From: UBA4661 sp002405405
GTDB lineage: Bacteria; Bacteroidota; Ignavibacteria; Kapaibacteriales; UBA4661
DNA: 16,729 nt
Direction of reading: 5' to 3'
Assembly: GCA_036847245.1 (NCBI GenBank)
Contig: DAIUAL010000059.1
Span: 1 to 16,729, forward strand
Shown here: one piece after another, positions 1 to 6,988 of the stretch
Position numbering within the stretch: position 1 is the stretch's first letter
Layout of the letters: every line of letters starts with the position of its first letter
The notes under the pieces: generated by a model
What the model saw: the letters and a program-made list of their open reading frames with translations, nothing else
Told to the model about the DNA's origin: nothing
Database searches by the model: none
Position numbers and translations under genes: made by a program

Positions 1-818
1 TCCATGAGGATTTTCTTGCCGATATCATTTTCGGAGAATGCCAAGAATGCATCCACAATTTTTTCACGCATATCTGCGGGGAAATCTTTGCGAAAGCAAA
101 TAGGTTCGTTGGGAATAGAATCGGTAAAAACGATTATGCGGATATTTTGATAGATGTCGGGGTATTGATTTTCTAACCGTTGTCGTGAATCGGTAGGTTT
201 CCCGGTAATAGGATCGGGATCAAAATAGTAGCCTGTACCGACATCGACTTGTTTTTGATATACCATCATCACTGCATTATCATGTTTCATAGCAAATACT
301 TCTGCTAAAGGCTTGATTCCTTTTGTATCGAGAAGTGATTTAGGAAGGATAAATCCTGATGTAGATGCTGCATCAACAAACGCAACACGTTTACCCTGAA
401 TATCTTCAAGTGATTTGATTTCACTATCGGCATGAGCAAAAAAATACCCTCGGTATGATGTTTCACCACCTGAACGCTTGATGCGGAGAGCGGCATCAGC
501 ACCGTATTTTTGGCTTGCCATAATGTAGCTAAAGGTATTCATGCTTGCGATATCAACTTTACCGCTTCCCATTGCTTCAACAACAGCGATAAAACTTGAT
601 GGTACGGAGAAGGTGTAGTGGTATCCTGTTCGCTCATGGAGGAATTCAATAAGTTGATTTCCACTTTTTGCAATTTGCTGTGCATCAACTGCTGGTGTAA
701 ATGTTACGCGAATAGGGTTGCCCTTACCTCCAAGTTGCTTGTCTAAATACAATGGCTCTAAGGAAAGTTTCAGTAAAATCAGTAGAAGCAAAGGGATGTA
801 AATATTACCAAGTTTCAT
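1..818 (-). CDS. PhnD-type phosphate/phosphite/phosphonate-binding protein, C-terminus cut by window edge
   Basis: Reading the minus strand from the ATG at 818-816 gives 272 open residues running off the left edge. Residues about 6-20 form a hydrophobic signal or membrane anchor (IPLLLLILLKLSL) with no lipobox cysteine. The mature part begins near PIRVTFTPAVDAQ (35-47) and has the features of the PhnD family of periplasmic binding proteins: a GSGKVDIASMN stretch (84-94), the ligand-loop-like FVDAASTSGFILP (147-159), a conserved H-x-x-AV...VDVGTG segment (179-196) and a TDSIPNEP segment (232-239). Family members bind phosphate, phosphite or phosphonates for an ABC importer. The permease and ATPase, if linked, would lie left of the window. 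The substrate cannot be told from sequence. No Shine-Dalgarno sequence is visible. The gene is divergent from sucC. The family call is firm; the transport role is inferred. Confidence 0.85.
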   Translation of the reverse strand, partial: MKLGNIYIPLLLLILLKLSLEPLYLDKQLGGKGNPIRVTFTPAVDAQQIAKSGNQLIEFLHERTGYHYTFSVPSSFIAVVEAMGSGKVDIASMNTFSYIMASQKYGADAALRIKRSGGETSYRGYFFAHADSEIKSLEDIQGKRVAFVDAASTSGFILPKSLLDTKGIKPLAEVFAMKHDNAVMMVYQKQVDVGTGYYFDPDPITGKPTDSRQRLENQYPDIYQNIRIIVFTDSIPNEPICFRKDFPADMREKIVDAFLAFSENDIGKKILM

Positions 819-1023
819 ATCGCATAATTGGAGAGAAAGCAGAGGGAAGCAATGCAATCAATAAGCATTACAACTACGGAACATCAATTTAAGCCAATTT
901 CATCACTGCACAAAAAACACTTCTGTTGTTGTGGCAAGGCAATACTGTTCGCTGAAACTTTCGTAAGTTTGCAAGTCTTTGACAGAAATTCACACTTTCT
1001 TTTTCTCACTTATAGTACGATTT
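819..1023. promoter_or_regulatory. Divergent intergenic region between the PhnD-like gene and sucC
   Basis: These 205 bases separate two divergent genes and must hold both promoters. On the plus strand TAAGTTTG at 964-971 is an exact match to the Bacteroidota -7 consensus TAnnTTTG, about 52 bases before the sucC ATG. I see no good TTG (-33) at the expected distance. The 50 bases before sucC are T/C-rich (for example CACTTTCTTTTTCTCACTT) and lack a Shine-Dalgarno sequence. No clear matching element was found for the minus-strand gene. An open frame covering 828-1091 runs through this region into sucC but looks like noise. Confidence 0.4.
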
Positions 1024-2271
1024 ATGAACGTTCACGAGTACCAAGCGAAAGAATTGCTCACCAAATATGGTGTTCCTACTCCCTTCGGTAAAGTTGTATA
1101 TACTGCTGAAGAAGCTGGCGAGGTTGCCTATCGCGAATTTGTTCGCAATGGCAAAGACATGATTGTCTTAAAATCACAAGTTCATGCCGGCGGACGCGGT
1201 AAAGGAATTATGCACGATCCTGAAACCAATCAGCAGCTCGAAGTTGATGGCAAAGCCGTGCGCGGTGTTATTCTTGTTCGTGAAGGGAACATTGCTGATA
1301 AGGCATATCGCCTAGCAAGCAATATGCTCGGTAAAAAATTGATTACCATCCAAACCGGTGCAGAGGGTCGTATTGTGCGTCGCCTGTATATTTCTGAAGC
1401 TACTGATATTGCCAAGGAGTACTATCTCTCAATTTTGTTGGATCGTCAAACGGGTCGCAACTTAATTATGGCTTCAACAGAGGGTGGTGTAGAAATTGAA
1501 GAAGTTGCAGAACACTCACCGGAAAAAATTATCAAAACATTGGTAGACCCAACTGTTGGGCTGAAATCGTTTCAAGCACGTGAAATGGGTTTTGCACTCG
1601 GATTTACCGGTGATGCACTGAAAAGTTTTGTTGATTTCTTGTTGAAATTGTATACCTGTTATGACGAGTGCGATTGTGCAATGCTTGAAGTCAATCCGAT
1701 GGTACTCACGCCGGAAAATAAGATTACAGCTCTTGATTGTAAAATGAGTTTTGATGATAATGCCATGTATCGTCATGCTGATTTGAAAGAAATGCGTGAT
1801 TTGGACGAGGAAGAGCCACTCGAGATCGAAGCGTCAAAATATGACCTCAACTATATTAAACTCGACGGTAATGTTGGTTGTATGGTAAATGGTGCTGGTC
1901 TTGCGATGGCAACAATGGATGTGATTCAACTTGCCGGTGGTAAGCCTGCCAACTTTCTTGATGTTGGCGGTGGGGCAAATGTTAATCGTATTGCAAATGC
2001 CTTCCGTATCATGTTGAGCGATCCAAGTGTTAAAGCTGTGTTTATCAATATCTTCGGTGGTATTGTGCGTTGTGACCGTGTTGCAACAGGTATTATTCAA
2101 GCCTCGAAAGAAGTAAATTTGAACTTACCTGTTATCATTCGTTTAGATGGTACCAATGCCGTTGAAGCGCGCAAAATGCTTGCAGAATCGGGATTGCGTT
2201 TCTCGACAGCAGCAACGCTTGCCGAAGCATCTGAGCGTGTCAAAGAAACGCTTAAAGAAATTGGTGCATAA
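1024..2271 (+). CDS. sucC: Succinate-CoA ligase (ADP/GDP-forming), beta subunit
   Basis: This 415-residue protein is the beta subunit of the TCA-cycle enzyme that interconverts succinyl-CoA and succinate with nucleotide synthesis. It needs the alpha subunit SucD, which carries the phospho-histidine and is not in this window. It opens with MNVHEYQAKELLTKYGVP, the classic SucC N-terminus, which fixes the ATG at 1024 rather than the in-frame TTG at 979. The ATP-grasp domain shows KSQVHAGGRGKG (50-61), ASTEGGVEIE (150-159) and the Mg-binding pair EVNP (Asn224) and LDCK (Asp238). The ligase domain shows GCMVNGAGLAMATMD (285-299), FLDVGGGA (311-318) and NIFGGIVRCD (342-351), the region that contacts the alpha subunit. 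It is longer than the usual ~388 residues, with extra residues after the glycine-rich loop (about 64-105). A strong terminator follows, so it is probably transcribed alone. Confidence 0.97.
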   Translation: MNVHEYQAKELLTKYGVPTPFGKVVYTAEEAGEVAYREFVRNGKDMIVLKSQVHAGGRGKGIMHDPETNQQLEVDGKAVRGVILVREGNIADKAYRLASNMLGKKLITIQTGAEGRIVRRLYISEATDIAKEYYLSILLDRQTGRNLIMASTEGGVEIEEVAEHSPEKIIKTLVDPTVGLKSFQAREMGFALGFTGDALKSFVDFLLKLYTCYDECDCAMLEVNPMVLTPENKITALDCKMSFDDNAMYRHADLKEMRDLDEEEPLEIEASKYDLNYIKLDGNVGCMVNGAGLAMATMDVIQLAGGKPANFLDVGGGANVNRIANAFRIMLSDPSVKAVFINIFGGIVRCDRVATGIIQASKEVNLNLPVIIRLDGTNAVEARKMLAESGLRFSTAATLAEASERVKETLKEIGA

Positions 2272-2295
2272 ATCATTATCATACACAGCCAAGTT

Positions 2296-2337
2296 TCAAG
2301 CCCTATATGCCTGTGCAGATAGGGCTTGATTATTTTT
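2296..2337 (+). terminator. Rho-independent terminator after sucC
   Basis: An 11-bp perfect stem, TCAAGCCCTAT (2296-2306) paired with ATAGGGCTTGA (2319-2329), encloses a 12-base loop and is followed by TTATTTTT (2330-2337). It lies 24 bases after the sucC stop codon. Confidence 0.9.
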
Positions 2338-2365
2338 GCGTCATACTAAAAAATGAATCTCCAAA

Positions 2366-2373
2366 TAACTTTG
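2366..2373 (+). promoter_or_regulatory. Candidate -7 promoter element for purD-pnp
   Basis: TAACTTTG is an exact match to the Bacteroidota -7 consensus TAnnTTTG. It lies between the sucC terminator and the purD ATG, 75 bases before the start. No TTG lies 17-23 bases upstream; the nearest TTTG ends at 2338, 27 bases away, so the -33 half is weak. The assignment rests on consensus and position only. Confidence 0.45.
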
Positions 2374-2448
2374 CATCGTTATATTGAGCATGTTACTGTA
2401 AACACATAAGCACTCAGTGCATTTGTCTTGCGTTTTTTCTTGTCTTGC

Positions 2449-3723
2449 ATGAATATCTTGCTCATTGGTTCTGGCGGACGCGAACATGCTATTGCAGAAC
2501 TGCTCGTTCGATCACCACGAATTTCAACACTATATTGCTTACCCGGAAATCCGGGCATCGGGGTAATTGCCACATTGGTAAGTATACCATTGACAGATCA
2601 TACTGCGATTATACAATGGTGTTTGCAATCCAATATTGATTGTGTCATCATTGGACCGGAAGCACCATTGGCTGAGGGCTTGTCAGATGCTTTGCGAGTC
2701 CATGACATTCTTGTTTTTGGTCCATCGCAAGCTGCATCTCAATTAGAAGCCTCAAAAGACTTTGCAAAGAAATTGATGCAACAATATCACATACCCACCG
2801 CAGCCTATCAGACTTTTACTTTAGAGCAAGTAGATCAAGCAATTACATACTGTAAAAGTCATCCTTTGCCGATTGTTGTTAAAGCTGATGGACTTGCCGC
2901 AGGCAAGGGGGTAACGGTTGCAGAAACAACTCAAGAAGCTATTGAAGCTGTTCAGTCAGCATTTGCCGGTAAATTCGGCGTTGCCGGCACACGTGTGGTT
3001 ATTGAAGAATTTTTACGAGGCGAAGAAGCATCGGTTTTTGCTCTTTGCGACGGCGAACGTTTTGTCACTCTTGCGCCAGCACAAGATCATAAGCGTATTG
3101 CCGATGGTGATCTAGGCGAGAATACCGGCGGTATGGGGGCGTATGCACCTGCTCCTATTGTGAATGATGTTGTCATGCGTAAAGTTGAAGAGCGTATTAT
3201 TAAGCCATTATTGATGGGTATGAAATCGGACGGTATCCCATTTGTTGGCTGTTTGTTTTGTGGGCTGATGATCGACAATAATGAACCTTCCGTGGTAGAG
3301 TTTAATGTTCGTTTTGGCGATCCTGAAACACAAGCTGTACTCGCGGTCTTTCGTGGTGATTTGTTGTCTTTGATGATTTCTGCAGCGCAAGGTCATCTTG
3401 ATACGAGTGTAATCCAGTCAATTGCAGAGGGTCATGCCTGTGTCGTCATTATGGCTTCTGAGGGATATCCGGGTGCTTACAAAAAAGGTAGTGTCATTAA
3501 AGGTATTGATTCTGCTCAAGCCATCGCTCAAGTCTATCATGCAGGCACAACACAAGTGGGTGCAGATATCGTTGCATCAGGTGGGCGTGTGCTCGGTATA
3601 TGCGGAGTAGGCAATACGTTGTCGGATGCAATACAGCGGAGTTATGATGCTGTGCAAAACATACAGTTTGACGGTGCAATCTATCGCTCTGATATTGGGG
3701 CAAAGGGGCTGAAATCTGTATGA
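2449..3723 (+). CDS. purD: Phosphoribosylamine-glycine ligase (GAR synthetase)
   Basis: PurD carries out the second step of purine synthesis, joining glycine to phosphoribosylamine with ATP to give glycinamide ribonucleotide. From the ATG at 2449 the product has 424 residues, a normal length. The start is chosen because MNILLIGSGGREHA is the family N-terminus; the frame extends only seven codons further, to a TTG. Motifs in order are GSGGREHA (7-14), GPEAPLAEGL (69-78), the ATP-grasp lysine segment KADGLAAGKGV (145-155), DHKRIADGDLGENTGGMGAY (213-232) and the metal-binding EFNVRFGDPETQ (284-295). The leader is T/C-rich (TTTTTTCTTGTCTTGC just before ATG) without a Shine-Dalgarno sequence. The stop overlaps the next start, so purD and the phosphorylase gene form a two-gene operon. 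Confidence 0.97.
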   Translation: MNILLIGSGGREHAIAELLVRSPRISTLYCLPGNPGIGVIATLVSIPLTDHTAIIQWCLQSNIDCVIIGPEAPLAEGLSDALRVHDILVFGPSQAASQLEASKDFAKKLMQQYHIPTAAYQTFTLEQVDQAITYCKSHPLPIVVKADGLAAGKGVTVAETTQEAIEAVQSAFAGKFGVAGTRVVIEEFLRGEEASVFALCDGERFVTLAPAQDHKRIADGDLGENTGGMGAYAPAPIVNDVVMRKVEERIIKPLLMGMKSDGIPFVGCLFCGLMIDNNEPSVVEFNVRFGDPETQAVLAVFRGDLLSLMISAAQGHLDTSVIQSIAEGHACVVIMASEGYPGAYKKGSVIKGIDSAQAIAQVYHAGTTQVGADIVASGGRVLGICGVGNTLSDAIQRSYDAVQNIQFDGAIYRSDIGAKGLKSV

Positions 3724-4592
3724 GAATGAGTTCTTCTTTTTTACCCCAAAAACAGCCACGAATATTAGATCAAAGCACTGCACTTGAAACATTGTTTGGT
3801 GAATTTGCGGAGCGTTTTCGTACTTACTACGATGGGAATATTGATGCCGTTGTTATCGCGGGAAGTGGACTTAGTGGTATTATGGCGCATCATACTCTTG
3901 TTGCGGAAGTCGATATGGAAGCAATCTCGGGTTTTCCGATTCCTGCTGTGCAAGGACATGGGCATACCATACGTATCTTGGAAATTCATACAAAGCGCGT
4001 GGCGTTTGTTGGAGGTCGTTGTCATCTTTATGAAGGGCATCCGATGGTAGAATCGGTTGCAGTTGTTGGGATGTTTGCGGTACTTGGGGTGCGCCACATT
4101 GTAATTACGAATTCTGCCGGCGGCTTAAATCCTCACTTTGCTGTTGGAGATGTTATGGCTGCGACGGATTTTCTCAATATGATGCAAGTCCCGGTTTTAT
4201 CCTCGTTGGGTATTGTTGAACATAGGCATGCTGTGGTGTCGCACATTCATCATGAATGGTTACAAAGAGTATTGAATTTGCTTGCTTACAACGGCGAAGT
4301 TATACACCGTGGCGTCTATACTTGTGTCCTCGGTCCAAGTTATGAAACACCTGCAGAAATTCGCATGTTTAAGATTATTGGGGGTGATGCTGTTGGTATG
4401 TCCACTGTGCACGAAGCGGAGTTTGCTTGTTGGTGTGGTATGCAAGTCTTAAGTTGTTCACTCATCAGCAATTTATTGAAAGAAACATCGACCGAACTTT
4501 TGTCCCATCATGATGTCGTTGTTGCCGCTAATATCGGTGCCGGTCGTACAGCAAAATTCATTGAAGCTGCAATCGCCTCGATTATGGAATAA
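3720..4592 (+). CDS. Purine nucleoside phosphorylase, class I trimeric (PNP/MTAP family)
   Basis: This 290-residue cytosolic enzyme splits purine nucleosides with phosphate to give a base and ribose-1-phosphate, the salvage counterpart of PurD. Family motifs are AGSGLSG (47-53, phosphate-binding serine), GGRCHLYEGH (98-107), TNSAGGLN (130-137), GPSYETPAEIR (205-215), GDAVGMSTV (222-230) and SLISN (247-251). The base-contacting Asn251 is kept, which in this family favours 6-oxopurines (inosine, guanosine) over adenosine or methylthioadenosine; the preceding residue is Ser where the mammalian enzyme has Thr. About 15-20 residues precede the conserved core. The ATG at 3720 shares ATGA with the purD stop (3721-3723), implying translational coupling; a second ATG lies at 3726. 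Specificity is inferred from one residue, so no gene symbol is given. Confidence 0.93.
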   Translation: MRMSSSFLPQKQPRILDQSTALETLFGEFAERFRTYYDGNIDAVVIAGSGLSGIMAHHTLVAEVDMEAISGFPIPAVQGHGHTIRILEIHTKRVAFVGGRCHLYEGHPMVESVAVVGMFAVLGVRHIVITNSAGGLNPHFAVGDVMAATDFLNMMQVPVLSSLGIVEHRHAVVSHIHHEWLQRVLNLLAYNGEVIHRGVYTCVLGPSYETPAEIRMFKIIGGDAVGMSTVHEAEFACWCGMQVLSCSLISNLLKETSTELLSHHDVVVAANIGAGRTAKFIEAAIASIME

Positions 4593-4598
4593 TGAATA

Positions 4599-4623
4599 TC
4601 ATCAGTGACCATCACCTTGATGA
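4599..4623 (+). other. Hairpin downstream of the nucleoside phosphorylase gene
   Basis: TCATCAGTGA (4599-4608) can pair with TCAC (4612-4615) and TGATGA (4618-4623), leaving a 3-base loop and a 2-base bulge. No T-tract follows, so it does not look like an intrinsic terminator. It starts 7 bases after the stop codon and could protect the purD-pnp transcript end, or be chance. Confidence 0.3.
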
Positions 4624-4632
4624 CAATATATG

Positions 4633-4659
4633 TTGCTTTAGGTAGAGTTGATACTTTTG
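4633..4659 (+). promoter_or_regulatory. Candidate Bacteroidota-type promoter for ribD
   Basis: TTG (4633-4635), 16 bases, then TACTTTTG (4652-4659) matches the Bacteroidota layout TTG...TAnnTTTG; the spacer is one base shorter than the usual 17-23. It lies 57 bases before the ribD ATG. The intergenic region 4593-4716 shows no FMN riboswitch, so ribD here does not appear to be flavin-controlled by RNA. Confidence 0.5.
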
Positions 4660-4716
4660 CACAGTTTACGATGAACTATACTTCTTCACCGATTATTCAC
4701 TTTTTCATTTTGCATT

Positions 4717-5832
4717 ATGCTGACAGACATTCAAGGAATGGAGCGTGCATTAGAACTTGCACGGAAAGGTCAAGGATTTGTCAGCCCTAACCCCATGGTG
4801 GGCTGTGTTATTGTTGCAGACGGACGTATTATTGGCGAGGGGTTTCATAAAAAGTTTGGTGGTAATCATGCAGAGGTAGAAGCCCTAAATGCTGTTGTGG
4901 AGGCGGACAAGGTGTTGTTGCGGAATGCAACGGTTTATGTCAATCTCGAGCCATGCTCGCACTATGGAAAAACACCTGCCTGTGCCAATACACTTATAGA
5001 CGCAGGTGTGAAAAAAGTTGTTGTTGGTATGATCGACCCAAACCCCAAAGTATCCGGTAATGGAGTTGCTTTGCTTCGGGAGGCAGGTATCCAAGTAGTC
5101 GTCGGTGTCATGGAAGAGGAATGTCAATGGCTGAATCGTGCCTTTGTAAAGTTCATTACTACTGGTATGCCGTATGTCATCCTTAAGTCAGGGCAAACTA
5201 TTGACGGATGTATTGCAACAATGCATGGTCAATCAAAATGGATTACTTCGGAGGAAAGTATGCATCGTGCTCATGAACTTCGGGCTTTCTGTGATGCAAT
5301 ACTGGTAGGCCAAACGACAGTGTTCAAAGATGATCCACAGCTCACAGTTCGCTATGTGACAGGTCGTAATCCGCGCCGTGTTGTATTAGATTCCGAATTG
5401 AGTGTGCCTCTTAAAGCAAGAATATTTATGGCCTCAGACCGTACTAATACAACAGTGTTTTGCCAGCGAGATGCATCAACAAAAAAGAAATATGAGGCAC
5501 TAAAGGTTGCCGGCATACAGGTCATTGAAGTTTCAAAAACTGCTGATCATAAGCTCAATCTTCATCAAGTCCTTGAAGAGCTTGCGGGTAGAAATACTAC
5601 CTCGATTCTTATTGAAGGTGGTGCACGTGTCCATTCGTCATTTCTTCAAGAGGGTTTGGTTGATGAAATCCAGCTTTTCATTGCACCCCTAGTTATTGGT
5701 AATGGTCTTCATTCTTTCGTGGGGCTGAATACTCCATCATTACAGCGTGCTAAGCGATTTAAGTACCATTCCATCGAACAAGCAGAACACGATATGCACA
5801 TTATTATGGTGCCTACTGATGAAGAGGAATAA
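4717..5832 (+). CDS. ribD: Bifunctional riboflavin biosynthesis deaminase/reductase RibD
   Basis: RibD deaminates the pyrimidine formed by GTP cyclohydrolase II and then reduces its ribosyl side chain, two consecutive riboflavin steps. The 371-residue product has both domains. The N-terminal zinc deaminase (about 1-145) carries HAE (51-53, zinc ligand His51 and catalytic Glu53) and PCSHYGKTPAC (79-89, zinc ligands Cys80 and Cys89). The C-terminal DHFR-like reductase (about 150-365) carries LKSGQTIDG (156-164), SKWITSEES (173-181), AILVGQTT (194-201), DDPQLTVR (205-212) and a later LIEGGARVHSSF strand. The ATG at 4717 gives a normal N-terminus; an ATG at codon 8 is a possible alternative. The leader is T/C-rich without a Shine-Dalgarno sequence. 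No other rib genes are adjacent, so the pathway is scattered. Confidence 0.96.
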   Translation: MLTDIQGMERALELARKGQGFVSPNPMVGCVIVADGRIIGEGFHKKFGGNHAEVEALNAVVEADKVLLRNATVYVNLEPCSHYGKTPACANTLIDAGVKKVVVGMIDPNPKVSGNGVALLREAGIQVVVGVMEEECQWLNRAFVKFITTGMPYVILKSGQTIDGCIATMHGQSKWITSEESMHRAHELRAFCDAILVGQTTVFKDDPQLTVRYVTGRNPRRVVLDSELSVPLKARIFMASDRTNTTVFCQRDASTKKKYEALKVAGIQVIEVSKTADHKLNLHQVLEELAGRNTTSILIEGGARVHSSFLQEGLVDEIQLFIAPLVIGNGLHSFVGLNTPSLQRAKRFKYHSIEQAEHDMHIIMVPTDEEE

Positions 5833-5968
5833 TCTGGTTCATGAATATTGAATGGGGGAGAGAAATGAATTCTAACAATGATAATGTGGGAAATTCTCTT
5901 GATTGAATACTACTTGGTTTTAGTATCTTGAGGCTTGTGTTGTTTCAGAGTCGAATTGTGTTATTCCT
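5833..5968 (+). other. Intergenic region between ribD and the amidotransferase gene, with a possible tiny ORF
   Basis: These 136 bases contain a small open frame from the ATG at 5841 to the TGA at 5904-5906 (21 codons). A second in-frame ATG at 5865 is preceded by GGGGGAG (5854-5860), one of the best ribosome-binding-like sequences in the window, and would give a 13-residue peptide MNSNNDNVGNSLD. No similarity is recognised, and it may be chance. I see no terminator after ribD and no exact TAnnTTTG here; TAGTATCTTGAG near 5922-5933 is a weak candidate. Confidence 0.25.
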
Positions 5969-6874
5969 ATGTGTAGATTTTTCGCTTATATCTGTCCGCA
6001 AGTGTTAGCCGAAGCTCTTTTATATACCCCCAGATTTTCTTTGATCTTGGCTCAGAGTATGCAGGCTGAGGAAATGTCTGTTATGGTCAACGGTGACGGT
6101 TTTGGTGTGGGATGGTATCAACCCGAACTTGATCCGAATCCGTGTGTTTTTCGGAGTATTAAGCCCGCGTGGAGTGATTCCAACCTTCGTAACATCGCGA
6201 AAAAAATATATTCTCCACTCATTTTTGGGCATGTGCGTGCCGCTTCGCCCGGTATGCCGGTCGAGGAAGTCAATTCGCATCCATTTCATTGTGGACGATT
6301 AATGTTCATGCATAATGGCATGGTGGGTGATTTTCCAAAAATTCGGCGTAAACTTTTACACAGTTTAAAAGATACCGCGTATGACGCTATTGATGGTTCG
6401 ACTGACTCCGAGCACTTGTTTGGTTTGTTCCTGAATCATATTCAAGATCCTTTTGGTGATGTCAGTTCGGAAGAAATGCTCTATGCAATGAACAAAATGC
6501 TTGAGGATTTTAGCGAACTTTTTGTTACGTGCGGAGTCAAGAAGCATTCATATCTTAATCTTGCTGTTACGAATGGTAAAAGTATTGTCGCAATGCGCTA
6601 CACAACTAATCCTCATGTGCAACCGGCATCGTTGTATTACATGTATGGAAAGCGATATTTTTGTGAGGGAGATAATTGCCAAATGGAACCTTCTTTGGGC
6701 AATCCTCATTCTATCGTTATCGCATCAGAGCCGTTTACGCTGCGACGCTCTGACTGGATGAAAGTGGAACGTAATGCAATGATGATTGTTGATGAAGATA
6801 TGAAGATCCGTTTTCAAAGTGTTGTTCTTCCAGTTGAGAAAGTATCACTGGAGGAGAACTATGGCATGTTGTAA
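5969..6874 (+). CDS. Class II glutamine amidotransferase, EgtC/YafJ-like (GATase_4 family)
   Basis: The 301-residue protein starts MCRFFAY, placing the nucleophile Cys2 directly after the initiator Met, which fixes the start. Ntn-fold glutaminase motifs follow: NGDGFGVGWY (41-50), FGHVRAASPG (86-95), NSHPFHCGRLMFMHNG (102-117, substrate and oxyanion residues) and STDSEHLF (144-151). Nothing indicates a synthase domain; the protein is the length of stand-alone members such as YafJ, EgtC (a gamma-glutamyl hydrolase of ergothioneine synthesis) and yeast Dug3. EgtB, EgtD and other ergothioneine or glutathione genes are absent here, so the substrate is unknown. The likely activity is hydrolysis of glutamine or a gamma-glutamyl amide in the cytosol. 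It lies 114 bases upstream of nuoL in the same direction with no visible terminator between them. Confidence 0.9.
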   Translation: MCRFFAYICPQVLAEALLYTPRFSLILAQSMQAEEMSVMVNGDGFGVGWYQPELDPNPCVFRSIKPAWSDSNLRNIAKKIYSPLIFGHVRAASPGMPVEEVNSHPFHCGRLMFMHNGMVGDFPKIRRKLLHSLKDTAYDAIDGSTDSEHLFGLFLNHIQDPFGDVSSEEMLYAMNKMLEDFSELFVTCGVKKHSYLNLAVTNGKSIVAMRYTTNPHVQPASLYYMYGKRYFCEGDNCQMEPSLGNPHSIVIASEPFTLRRSDWMKVERNAMMIVDEDMKIRFQSVVLPVEKVSLEENYGML

Positions 6875-6934
6875 TGTTCAATAATTTCTTGGCATCATTC
6901 TCGTGTGAATTCTACATAAGTTGATGGCATTATG

Positions 6935-6968
6935 TTGTGTTACTGTTAATAGCAGTCGAATACTTTTC
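6935..6968 (+). promoter_or_regulatory. Weak candidate promoter for nuoLMN
   Basis: TTG (6935-6937), 23 bases, then TACTTTTC (6961-6968) fits the Bacteroidota promoter layout with one mismatch in the -7 element (C for the final G). It would put the start site only about 10-15 bases before the nuoL ATG. No terminator is visible after the amidotransferase gene, so read-through from there is equally possible. Confidence 0.25.
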
Positions 6969-6988
6969 TGATTTTCACTTTATTGCTT

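Noticed and set aside
979..1023. In-frame TTG extension of sucC
   Set aside because: MNVHEYQAKELL is the standard SucC N-terminus, so the ATG at 1024 is the start. The extension lies in the leader and overlaps the promoter area.
828..1091. 87-codon plus-strand frame across the PhnD-sucC intergenic region
   Set aside because: It overlaps the start of sucC in another frame, has no recognisable domain or ribosome-binding site, and covers the likely promoters.
4593..4716. FMN riboswitch upstream of ribD
   Set aside because: The region is only 124 bases and shows none of the conserved RFN-element helices or GGG-rich junction sequences. It holds a hairpin and a candidate promoter instead.
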